Part shown: positions 45,041-53,006 of the stretch, one piece after another | How positions within the stretch are numbered: position 1 is the stretch's first letter | How the letters are laid out: the number at the start of each line of letters is the position of its first letter | NCBI GenBank assembly: GCA_964491265.1 | Contig: CAZBFP010000009.1 | Span: 1-64,000, forward strand | Length of the DNA: 64,000 nucleotides | Source: JBBAGC01 sp964491265 | Lineage (GTDB): Bacteria > Spirochaetota > UBA4802 > UBA5550 | Direction of reading: 5' to 3' | Notes under the pieces: model-generated | What the model saw: the letters and a program-made list of their open reading frames with translations, nothing else | The model's database searches: none | What the model was told of the DNA's origin: nothing | Made by a program: the position numbers and the translations under genes

Positions 45041-46264
45041 ATGATATCAGTCAATAATGCCCTGGAAATAATACTCGGCAGTACCCGTACAATCGAAAGT
45101 TTTGAAACATCTGATATTTTCAATCTGACCGGGAGAATTCTCTACAGCAACATTATTTCAGGAATAGATGTTCCTCAAAGAGATAATTCAGCTATGGACG
45201 GCTATGCAGTAATATATTCAGAAACCTCGAATGCTTCTGCAGATAATCCGGTATTATTGTCAGTTACTTCAGAAGTTCAGGCAGGGGGGGAATATTCAGG
45301 CTCCCCTTTAAAAAAAGGTGAAGCAGTACGTATTATGACAGGAGCCAATATTCCGGATGGTGCTGATGCGGTTATCCCCTTTGAAGATACAGAAGAGACA
45401 GATGGAAAGGTAAAAATATTCAAAAGCCTTGCAAAAAACGAGAATATACGTTTCAGGGGTGAAGATATACAGAAAGGGGACATTGTTTTAAAAAAAGGGG
45501 TAAGAATTGATTCTGCTCAGGCAGGTTTAATTGCTTCAATGAATATCAGCAGGGCTGATGTTTACAAAAAACCGGAAGTTGCTGTTATTTCCACCGGGGA
45601 TGAAATTATTGAACTGGGGAGCAGCAATCCATCCGGAAAAACTGTTAACAGTAATGCCTACACCCTCTGTTCTGAAGTAAGAAAATATGGTGGTGAACCT
45701 GTTTACCTCGGTATAGTAAAAGATAATATTATAGAGACAACAGAAAAAATAGAAGATGCTATGAAGAGCGATATTATTATAACATCCGGGGGGGTCTCAA
45801 TGGGGAAATATGACTTTATCCCCGATGTAATGAGGAACCTGGGTGTTGATATAAAAATTCAGAAAGTATTAATGAAGCCTGGAAAACCTGTTGTATTTGG
45901 ACATATAGGGAGAAAATTATTCTTCGGGCTCCCCGGCAACCCCGTATCAGTAATGGTTTCATTTATGCAGTTTGTACGCCCTGCCCTTCTTAAAATGGCT
46001 GGTGCGGAAAAAATCAATAAACCTGTTATTGGAGCAAAGCTTACTGAAAATATAAAAAAGAAACCGGGCAGAAAACATTTTGTAAGGGGGGTCTACACAA
46101 TCAGTAATAATCAATTCCATGTAAAAACAACAGGGGACCAGGGGTCAGGGATATTGAGATCAATGAGTGAAGCTAACTGCCTTATTATGCTTCCGGAAGA
46201 ATCAGGAAATGCAGCACCCGGGGATATAGTGGATATCCAGCTCATTGATCATGGTGAAATATAA
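45041..46264 (+). CDS. moeA: molybdopterin molybdenumtransferase MoeA
   Basis: A 407-residue protein of normal length: DVPQRDNSAMDGYAV, AVRIMTGANIPDGADAVIPFE, VISTGDEI, TSGGVSMGKYDF, FGLPGNPVSVMVSF. It inserts molybdate into adenylated molybdopterin, the step after MogA. Thus molybdenum-cofactor genes occur twice in the window (mogA at 28.3 kb). The stop overlaps the start of the PP-loop gene (TAATG). Confidence 0.95.
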   Translation: MISVNNALEIILGSTRTIESFETSDIFNLTGRILYSNIISGIDVPQRDNSAMDGYAVIYSETSNASADNPVLLSVTSEVQAGGEYSGSPLKKGEAVRIMTGANIPDGADAVIPFEDTEETDGKVKIFKSLAKNENIRFRGEDIQKGDIVLKKGVRIDSAQAGLIASMNISRADVYKKPEVAVISTGDEIIELGSSNPSGKTVNSNAYTLCSEVRKYGGEPVYLGIVKDNIIETTEKIEDAMKSDIIITSGGVSMGKYDFIPDVMRNLGVDIKIQKVLMKPGKPVVFGHIGRKLFFGLPGNPVSVMVSFMQFVRPALLKMAGAEKINKPVIGAKLTENIKKKPGRKHFVRGVYTISNNQFHVKTTGDQGSGILRSMSEANCLIMLPEESGNAAPGDIVDIQLIDHGEI

Positions 46265-47256
46265 TGACAGCGAAGGGTATACTGCTCTATTCAGGTGGGC
46301 TTGACAGCCTGCTTGCTGCAAAGCTTCTTATGGACCAGGGGGTTGAGCTTACCGGGCTTCATTTTATTCTCCCATTTTACCCCCCTGATTTTGATATTAA
46401 TACACTCTCAGCTGTAAAACAGGCAGAACAGATAGGACTGAAACTGGAATTTTATAAATGCGGAAAAGAATATCTTGAGATGCTGAGAAACCCATTACAC
46501 GGGTACGGAAAAAATATTAATCCGTGCATAGACTGTAAAATCTTCTTCATAAAAAAAGCAGCTGAATATATGATTAAATATAATGCAGATTTTGTAGCAT
46601 CCGGCGAAGTAGTAGGGCAGCGGCCCATGTCGCAGCTTAAACACACTTTAAAGCATATAGAAAAAAGCACTGAACTTAAAGGGAAATTATTAAGGCCTCT
46701 GTCAGCAAAATTACTTGAGCCCACATTTGCCGAAATAGAGGGAAAAGTAGACAGAGAAAAACTTCTGGACATTAACGGAAGAGGGAGAAAACGCCAGCTT
46801 GAAATTGCTGCCGGCTATGGAATAACCGATTACTCATCCCCATCAGGAGGGTGTTTATTCACTGATGCGAATATTGCTGCACGAATACAGGACATATTTG
46901 ATAATGAAACAGATATCAATGAAACAGATATATACTCTGCAACACTGGGAAGGCATTACAGGACTGAGAATAAGGGTAAAATAATTATAGCCCGCAATGA
47001 AAGAGAGAGCAGGGAACTGGAAAAATTAAAAGAATCAGCAGACTGCATGTTCTACCCTGTTTTCAGCGGACCCACTGTTTTTGTAAAGGGTAAGATCAGC
47101 AAAGATGATGAAGTGATGATTACAGCATTTATGGCTAAATACGGAAAACCTGAACCGGGAGAGAAAAGGGTATCCATGATATGCAGAGAGGGGAAAGAAT
47201 CAACACTCTACGCAAGAGAAATGGATACTGAGTCATATAACAGGTTCAGAATATAA
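46264..47256 (+). CDS. PP-loop tRNA thiolation-type protein
   Basis: A 330-residue protein. The N-terminal PP-loop SGGLDS (10-15) binds ATP, and NPCIDCK (C88, C91) provides a CxxC pair. SGEVVGQRPMSQ and PSGGCLFTD are shared with the ThiI/MnmA-like and related thiolation families. It probably activates and sulfurates a tRNA uridine, but the exact modification is uncertain. The C-terminal half lacks a rhodanese domain. Overlap with moeA may reflect shared sulfur or molybdopterin chemistry (inference). PurN follows after 19 bp. Confidence 0.75.
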   Translation: MTAKGILLYSGGLDSLLAAKLLMDQGVELTGLHFILPFYPPDFDINTLSAVKQAEQIGLKLEFYKCGKEYLEMLRNPLHGYGKNINPCIDCKIFFIKKAAEYMIKYNADFVASGEVVGQRPMSQLKHTLKHIEKSTELKGKLLRPLSAKLLEPTFAEIEGKVDREKLLDINGRGRKRQLEIAAGYGITDYSSPSGGCLFTDANIAARIQDIFDNETDINETDIYSATLGRHYRTENKGKIIIARNERESRELEKLKESADCMFYPVFSGPTVFVKGKISKDDEVMITAFMAKYGKPEPGEKRVSMICREGKESTLYAREMDTESYNRFRI

Positions 47257-47275
47257 CTATTAAAGGAAAGTCCTT

Positions 47276-47905
47276 ATGATTTTTACAAAAAATAAAAAGA
47301 GTAAAAAAAATATATCATTCCTTGTTTCCGGAAGAGGATCAAACTTTCAGGCCCTTGCAGAGAAAGTTCAGAAAGGGTACATTAAAGCTGATATTAAGAT
47401 TGTAATATCTGACAGGGGCGATGCGCCTGTTCTGAAAAAAGCGGAAATGATGGGAATAAATTCTCTATTTATTGACCCTAAAAAATTTTCCTCAAGGGAA
47501 GCGCATGAAAGGGAGATACTCCATATCCTCCATGATAAGGAAACTGACCTGGTTGTTGCTGCAGGCTACATGAGACTCCTCACACCGGTTTTTATAGAAC
47601 CATTCAGAAACAGAATAATAAATATTCATCCGTCACTACTCCCTGCATTCCCCGGGAAAGACGCCCAGGGACAGGCTATAGAACATGGGGTTAAAATAGC
47701 CGGATGCACCTGCCACTTTATTGATGAAGGGACAGATACAGGACCGATTATAATGCAGACTGCAGTAGATGTAAGTCAGGAAGATACAGCTGATACTCTT
47801 TCTAAAAAGATACTGGTTCAGGAACATAAAATTCTATGTGAAAGCGTTAAACTTTTCTGTGAAGAAAAAATTAAAATTGAAAACCGAAAAGTATATATTA
47901 TTTAA
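47276..47905 (+). CDS. purN: phosphoribosylglycinamide formyltransferase PurN
   Basis: A 209-residue enzyme with SFLVSGRGSNFQAL-like N-terminus, AAGYMRLLTPVF, INIHPSLLPAFPG, and CTCHFIDEGTDTGPIIMQ, including the Asn-His-Asp catalytic set. It formylates GAR in purine synthesis with formyl-tetrahydrofolate. Its end abuts the convergent lipoprotein gene by 1 bp. Other purine genes are not in the window. Confidence 0.95.
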   Translation: MIFTKNKKSKKNISFLVSGRGSNFQALAEKVQKGYIKADIKIVISDRGDAPVLKKAEMMGINSLFIDPKKFSSREAHEREILHILHDKETDLVVAAGYMRLLTPVFIEPFRNRIINIHPSLLPAFPGKDAQGQAIEHGVKIAGCTCHFIDEGTDTGPIIMQTAVDVSQEDTADTLSKKILVQEHKILCESVKLFCEEKIKIENRKVYII

Positions 47906-48298
47906 TTATTTTCTTTCAAATTTTTTCTTAAGTCCCTGATCCCTGATCTGATAATATATTTCAAGACCCCCTGAAACCTGCTGACTCTTTAAAACAGTCC
48001 CCTGCTTAAGCGGCTTCTCGAACTCGCCGCTTATCTTGGAAATATCAGTAAATCTGCTGTCATTAAGCATCCTTACCCGGACAATATCCTGAAGTATTTT
48101 ATGCCTGGCGCTGTCGATTGCACCATCAAGATCTTTTGAGATAATCCTGACTGTATAGGTATCTTCATCTGCCCAGCCAAGCTTTATATCAGAAGCATTT
48201 TCTTTTACAGGTACTTCCACCTTATCTTCTTTTACTATCTGCCTGTCAGAACTGCATCCGATAAAAAAAAGTAATAAAATTATTATAAATATTTTCAT
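47906..48298 (-). CDS. lipoprotein, LPP20-like paralogue 1
   Basis: A 130-residue lipoprotein with signal II sequence MKIFIIILLLFFIGC (lipobox FIGC, acylated Cys15). The mature part has GWADEDTYTVRI, a helical segment (AIDSARHKILQDIVRVRML) and ends with IYYQIRDQGLKKKF. It shares this pattern with the 151-residue lipoprotein at 49.3 kb (GWVNDDTYRI..., IIYEVKAKGLKKK), so the two are probably paralogues of an LPP20/outer-membrane lipoprotein type. Function unknown. Confidence 0.8.
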   Translation of the reverse strand: MKIFIIILLLFFIGCSSDRQIVKEDKVEVPVKENASDIKLGWADEDTYTVRIISKDLDGAIDSARHKILQDIVRVRMLNDSRFTDISKISGEFEKPLKQGTVLKSQQVSGGLEIYYQIRDQGLKKKFERK

Positions 48299-48454
48299 AA
48301 AGACACCCGATTAACTTGATTAATAGTATATTTCAAATTATATTTAATATAAATAGATTTACAGAAAAATCAATGATTATTATATATAATTCCGTTTGAT
48401 GAAATATATTTTAGTGTAAACAATAAAGATACTAATAAAAAAAAGATTTTGAAT

Positions 48455-48575
48455 GAGTGTTAATTCCTTAACTGTTTTTGGAAATAAAATGCTCTAATAT
48501 CCCCGCCGCCTACGGCGGCGAGGATATGGGAAACATCAATATTGCACTAAAAAATTTTTTTAGGAATAATTGCTG
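48455..48575 (+). mobile_element. MITE family 1, copy I
   Basis: 121 bp, GAGTGTTAATTCC...GGAATAATTGCTG, with hairpin core CCCCGCCGCC-TACGG-CGGCGAGG. No clear target duplication. A second partial arm may lie at about 48382-48420. Confidence 0.8.
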
Positions 48576-48631
48576 AACATTATAATTTAAGGGAATCTGA
48601 AAATCAAATTATCATTAAAGAGGTACTCAAA

Positions 48632-49165
48632 TTGGAAATACAAATAATTTTTACGTTTATAATATACTTATTCTGCACTGTTGTAATTACATATTACTAT
48701 AATCTCCTTATTTCTAAAAATGAATATTCAAGGGATGAAATCGAGAAAGTAATGCCGCAGCTGGTAAGTATATGGAAAAAAATATCAGCAAAATATTCAG
48801 CATTAAATCTTATATTTATAATCAGTATTGCAGGATTAATAGGGGGGGGAATACCCGGAATAATGCATAACAGCATAATTAATTCAGCACTTCTTCCCTT
48901 TGTTGTCTATTTTTTTCTTCCCAAAGCAGCTGTTTATTTTGAAGAAACCAGGGTAACAACATCGGAAACTTTTGCTGATGTTCTTGAAGATATTTATGTT
49001 AAATACTACCTCCTTATTAATTCCAGTTTTATAGCGGGATATGCATCAACAATGATTTATAACTGGGCAAATCTGGGGATTATTTCATTTTACTGGTTCA
49101 TAATAAATTTCGCGATTATAACAGGCATACTTGTTCTCAGTTTAAAAGAGATGATTTATGAATAA
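48632..49165 (+). CDS. predicted integral membrane protein, unknown function
   Basis: A 177-residue protein with about four to five transmembrane helices (around residues 5-25, 55-75, 80-95, 130-148, 155-172) and short loops. No catalytic motif was recognised. The start is TTG at 48632, with AAGAGGT upstream. Located between the two LPP20-like lipoprotein genes. Confidence 0.75.
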   Translation: MEIQIIFTFIIYLFCTVVITYYYNLLISKNEYSRDEIEKVMPQLVSIWKKISAKYSALNLIFIISIAGLIGGGIPGIMHNSIINSALLPFVVYFFLPKAAVYFEETRVTTSETFADVLEDIYVKYYLLINSSFIAGYASTMIYNWANLGIISFYWFIINFAIITGILVLSLKEMIYE

Positions 49166-49182
49166 AAATATCGTTTTTTAAG

Positions 49183-49211
49183 TTGACTTTAAGCAAAAAA
49201 TATTTTATAGT
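49183..49211 (+). promoter_or_regulatory. sigma-70-type promoter of the lipoprotein gene
   Basis: TTGACT (49183-49188), 17-bp spacer, TATAGT (49206-49211). A strong AAGGAGGA ribosome-binding site precedes the ATG at 49296. Confidence 0.75.
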
Positions 49212-49295
49212 TATTCAAGTAAGTAACTCATGAAATTTAATTAACATGAGTAATAAAAGTAAGAATTATTTAACCATTTTAAGGAGGATTCTCTA

Positions 49296-49751
49296 ATGAA
49301 GAAGTTGCTTTTAGTATCAATAATATTTTCTATAGGTCTTGTTTTTACATTTACTTCATGCGGCGGAAAAAAGATTGGCGGAACTGTTGAAGGTCAAACA
49401 TACAAAACAGAAGGCTGGGTAAATGATGATACATATAGAATCTCTGCAGCCGGTGTTGCAAAGCAGTCTCTGAAAAACAAAGTAGCAAGAAGAGAAAGCG
49501 CAAGAAGAGCAGCTATTCTTAATGCCCAGTATCAGGTTCTTGAAAAATTCAAAGGTTCAAGAATTGAAGGTGCAGCAGGAATGTCAGATTTTGAAATGAC
49601 CGGTATAGCTATTGCACAGGAAATTCAGGGAACCGTTAAAGGCGGATCTGTTACTTCTGTAACATATGATGAAGAAGATAACGCTGAAATAATCTATGAA
49701 GTAAAAGCAAAAGGACTTAAAAAGAAAGTTACTGCTGCTTCCTGGGAATAA
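49296..49751 (+). CDS. lipoprotein, LPP20-like paralogue 2
   Basis: A 151-residue lipoprotein with signal peptide and lipobox FTSC (Cys22). The mature region has GWVNDDTYRI, an Ala/Arg-rich helix (SARRAAILNAQYQVLEKF) and a C-terminal IIYEVKAKGLKKKV. It resembles the 130-residue lipoprotein at 47.9 kb and is probably an outer-membrane or surface lipoprotein. A good promoter, ribosome-binding site and intrinsic terminator suggest a highly expressed single gene. Confidence 0.85.
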   Translation: MKKLLLVSIIFSIGLVFTFTSCGGKKIGGTVEGQTYKTEGWVNDDTYRISAAGVAKQSLKNKVARRESARRAAILNAQYQVLEKFKGSRIEGAAGMSDFEMTGIAIAQEIQGTVKGGSVTSVTYDEEDNAEIIYEVKAKGLKKKVTAASWE

Positions 49752-49773
49752 AACTTTGTAAAAGACAGATAAT

Positions 49774-49805
49774 AAAAAAAGACCTTCACATGAAGGTCTT
49801 TTTTT
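49774..49805 (+). terminator. intrinsic terminator of the 151-aa lipoprotein gene
   Basis: GACCTTCA-CA-TGAAGGTC followed by seven T, about 25 bp after the stop. Confidence 0.92.
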
Positions 49806-49832
49806 ATATTATTGCGTGATAGATATTAATAT

Positions 49833-49860
49833 AAAAAAGACATCCGGAGATGTCTTTTTT
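49833..49860. terminator. bidirectional terminator, downstream of 5S rRNA
   Basis: AAAAAAGACATC-CGGA-GATGTCTTTTTT; on the minus strand it follows the 5S rRNA gene by about 10 bp. Confidence 0.88.
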
Positions 49861-49870
49861 ATATTTTTAA

Positions 49871-49986
<116 letters not shown>

Positions 49987-50071
49987 AAAATAATTCCTAA
50001 ACAATAAATAACTTTTATTCTGAGCCCCTGTTTCTGTCAACTTTATTAAAAAATTTTTTTATATTTATTTC

Positions 50072-50192
50072 CAGTTTTTATTCCTAAACTTATTATTGTG
50101 AATAAATGCTCTATTATCTCCTCCGCCGAAGGCGGTGGGGATATAAAATAGTCCATTTTTACACTAAAATATATTTTCAGAAATCAGCATTG
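50072..50192 (+). mobile_element. MITE family 1, copy J
   Basis: 121 bp, CAGTTTTTATTCC...AATCAGCATTG, with a perfect 9-bp direct repeat ATTTATTTC at 50063-50071 and 50193-50201. Divergent core, so an older copy. Confidence 0.87.
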
Positions 50193-50200
50193 ATTTATTT

Positions 50201-50321
50201 CAGTGTTAATTCATTAACTTTTATTTAAATTAAGATACTCTAATACCCCCGCCGCCGTAGGCGGCGGGGGTATGTAAAAATCAACATTCAATAAAATTCA
50301 GACTGATCATCAATCTATAGG
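50201..50321 (+). mobile_element. MITE family 1, copy K (tandem to J)
   Basis: The left arm CAGTGTTAATTCATTAAC starts on the last base of copy J's right 9-bp repeat. The hairpin core CCCCCGCCGCC-GTAGG-CGGCGGGGG is intact, but the right arm is degenerate and its end is uncertain. Confidence 0.7.
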
Positions 50322-50329
50322 ATATTATT

Positions 50330-50494
50330 CTAATCCTTCATAACATTAACTTTGCTGAGCATTGCATAAGTCAGATTAAAAGCAATTGCTGTAACAAATG
50401 TTATTGAGCCTAAAAAAATATCTTTCTCAATAAAAAAATAATAAAGGCTCCCTATAAGAGATATTAAAGCTATGAGAAGTATTATTTTGTGCAT
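50330..50494 (-). CDS. small two-helix membrane protein downstream of gyrA
   Basis: A 54-residue frame. MHKIILLIALISLIG starts a hydrophobic helix (about 4-21), with FLGSITFVTAIAFNLTYAML as a second helix (about 27-46) and a short KVNVMKD tail. The ATG is 4 bp after the gyrA stop with AGAGGG upstream, so translation would be coupled to gyrA. No family recognised. Supported by start context and composition rather than homology. Confidence 0.6.
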   Translation of the reverse strand: MHKIILLIALISLIGSLYYFFIEKDIFLGSITFVTAIAFNLTYAMLSKVNVMKD

Positions 50495-50498
50495 ATAG

Positions 50499-52955
50499 TT
50501 AACCCTCTTCAGTAATTACTGCAAAGTCAGATACTGCATCATTATCATTAACATCAAGGAGTTTTATACCTACAGTGGATCGACCCTGTGCAGATATATC
50601 CTTTGCAAGAAGCCTTATTGTCATTCCTGAAAGAGCAGAAATTATTATTTCATCAGTTAAAGAAACTGATCTTATTCCTGAAGCATAACCATTCTTGTCA
50701 GTTATCTTCAGATAAGTCATCCCTTTCCCCCCTCTACCCTTGTTGATAAAGTTGTTAAAAGCTACTCTCTTTCCAAAACCTTTCTCTGTAATAACAAAGA
50801 GACTTGTATTCTCTTTGACAATATCCATATCAATAATGTAATCATCAGCTGCCAGTCTCATCCCTATAATCCCTGCAGCTGTTCTACCCATGGAACGCAT
50901 CTTCTGAAGGTTGGTCCTGAGAAGAAGACCTTTTCTTGAAGCAATAACAAGGTCGCACTCCTTCTGCACAACTTTTACATCAACCAGTTCATCATCTTTT
51001 TTGAGATTGATAGAAATGATCCCGCCCTTCTTGGCATTCTGAAAATCCTTTATACTTGTCTTTTTCAGAATACCATGCTTTGTAACCATACATAAAAAGT
51101 CATCTGTGTCAAAATTATCTATTGAACACATTGCAGTTACATTTTCACCTGATGCAAGATTAAGTATACCCTTGAGGGTTTTACCTCTGCTCGACTTGGA
51201 TGCTTCAGGAATTTCATAGGTTTTAAGAGCGAAAATTTTCCCTTTATTAGAAAAGAGAAAAATGGTATCATGATTTGATGCAACAGTCATCATTTTGATA
51301 AAATCTTCACGTTTTGAAGACATACCGATAACACCTTTTCCGCCCCTCCTCTGCTTCTTAAAGGTATCAATAGGCATCCTTCTTATGAATCCGTCATTTG
51401 ACATTGACACAACCATGTAGTCATCAGCAATGAGATCTTCTATATCAAAATCAGTGGATGATTCAGCACCCATTAGAATCTCTGTTCTTCTATCATCTGA
51501 ATACTTATCACGTATGTGAAGAAGTTCTGATTTAATAATGTTGTTAACTTTTACTTCGCTCTTTAAAATTGACTGGAGCTCCTGTATCAGCTTCTGAAGC
51601 TCTTTAAGTTCATCTACAATCTTTTTTACTTCAAGACTTGTAAGTCTCTGTAGTCTCATATCAAGGATAGCTTTAGTCTGAACATCTGAAAGCTGGAATC
51701 TCTTCTGAAGTTTCTTCCCGGCCTCATCTGGTGTCTTTGATGATTTTATTATTTCAATAACCTCATCAATATTATCAAGGGCGATTTTCAATCCTTCAAG
51801 TATATGCGCCCTTTCTTCAGCCTTTCTTAAATCAAATTTTGTTCTGCGGACGACAACTTCACGCCTGTGGACAATATAATGATTAAGAGTTGTCTTCAGA
51901 TCAAGTATCTTTGGAACACCATCTACCAGTGCAAGAAGAATTATCCCGAATGATGTCTGAAGCGGGGTATGCTTAAAAAGCTTATTAATAATTACACTGC
52001 TTACAGCATCCCTTTTTAACCCAATAAAAATACGCATACCTTTACGGTCAGATTCATCCCTTAATTCTGAAATACCTTCAATAACCTTTTCATTAACAAG
52101 CTCAGCTATCCTCATGACAAGATTAGCCTTATTAACCTGATATGGTATTTCAGATATTATTATCTCCTCACGCCCTTTGCTGTTCATTTCAATTGTGTAT
52201 TTACCGCGGATAATCAGGCTCCCTCTCCCGGTGGAATATGCTTTAATAATACCCTCATTACCCATAATTGATGCACCTGTAGGAAAATCGGGGCCTTTAA
52301 TAAACTTCATCAGATTTTTTACTGTTGCATCAGGATTATCTATTAGATGAATTACTGCGTCAATAACCTCACCCGGATTATGAGGGGGTATTTTAGTAGC
52401 CATACCAACAGCAATCCCTTCAGATCCGTTTACAAGAAGATTGGGATACGCTGCAGGGAGAACCTTAGGTTCCTTTCTTGTATCATCAAAGTTTGGTGAA
52501 TAATCGACTGTCTCTTTTTCAATATCTTTGAGCAGTTCCTCAGCAACCTTCTCCAGCCTTGCTTCAGTATACCTGTAAGCAGCTGCAGGGTCGCCGTCTA
52601 CTGAACCGAAGTTACCCTGGCCGTCTATTATAGGGAGTCTCATAGAGAAGTCCTGAGCAAGTCTTACCATGGTATCATAAACAGCTGAATCTCCATGGGG
52701 GTGATAATTACCTATTACCTCACCGACTATTTTCGCTGATTTTACATAGGGCCTGTCGCTCCTCCAGGCTCTTTCATTCATGGCGTGAAGAATACGCCTG
52801 TGTACCGGTTTAAGCCCGTCACGTACATCAGGGAGAGCGCGGCCTACAATTACACTCATGGCATAATCGAGATAAGCACTCTTCATCTGATCTTCAATTT
52901 CAACATGCATTACATTTTCTGTTATATTTTCATTGTTATCTTTTTTTGGTGACAC
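50499..52955 (-). CDS. gyrA: DNA gyrase subunit A
   Basis: An 818-residue subunit of standard length. The N-terminal breakage-reunion domain has catalytic Tyr129 in AAYRYTEARL and the quinolone-resistance region HPHGDSAVYDT with the usual Ser and an ordinary Asp-to-Tyr context. The C-terminal beta-pinwheel has the canonical GyrA box QRRGGKG. GyrA-type, not ParC-like. GTG start with GGAG upstream; 51 bp follow gyrB, so they form an operon. Confidence 0.97.
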   Translation of the reverse strand: MSPKKDNNENITENVMHVEIEDQMKSAYLDYAMSVIVGRALPDVRDGLKPVHRRILHAMNERAWRSDRPYVKSAKIVGEVIGNYHPHGDSAVYDTMVRLAQDFSMRLPIIDGQGNFGSVDGDPAAAYRYTEARLEKVAEELLKDIEKETVDYSPNFDDTRKEPKVLPAAYPNLLVNGSEGIAVGMATKIPPHNPGEVIDAVIHLIDNPDATVKNLMKFIKGPDFPTGASIMGNEGIIKAYSTGRGSLIIRGKYTIEMNSKGREEIIISEIPYQVNKANLVMRIAELVNEKVIEGISELRDESDRKGMRIFIGLKRDAVSSVIINKLFKHTPLQTSFGIILLALVDGVPKILDLKTTLNHYIVHRREVVVRRTKFDLRKAEERAHILEGLKIALDNIDEVIEIIKSSKTPDEAGKKLQKRFQLSDVQTKAILDMRLQRLTSLEVKKIVDELKELQKLIQELQSILKSEVKVNNIIKSELLHIRDKYSDDRRTEILMGAESSTDFDIEDLIADDYMVVSMSNDGFIRRMPIDTFKKQRRGGKGVIGMSSKREDFIKMMTVASNHDTIFLFSNKGKIFALKTYEIPEASKSSRGKTLKGILNLASGENVTAMCSIDNFDTDDFLCMVTKHGILKKTSIKDFQNAKKGGIISINLKKDDELVDVKVVQKECDLVIASRKGLLLRTNLQKMRSMGRTAAGIIGMRLAADDYIIDMDIVKENTSLFVITEKGFGKRVAFNNFINKGRGGKGMTYLKITDKNGYASGIRSVSLTDEIIISALSGMTIRLLAKDISAQGRSTVGIKLLDVNDNDAVSDFAVITEEG

Positions 52956-53006
52956 TGTTATACTCCGCTATTTGATTTAACATGGATTATTTATATAAAA
53001 AATTTT

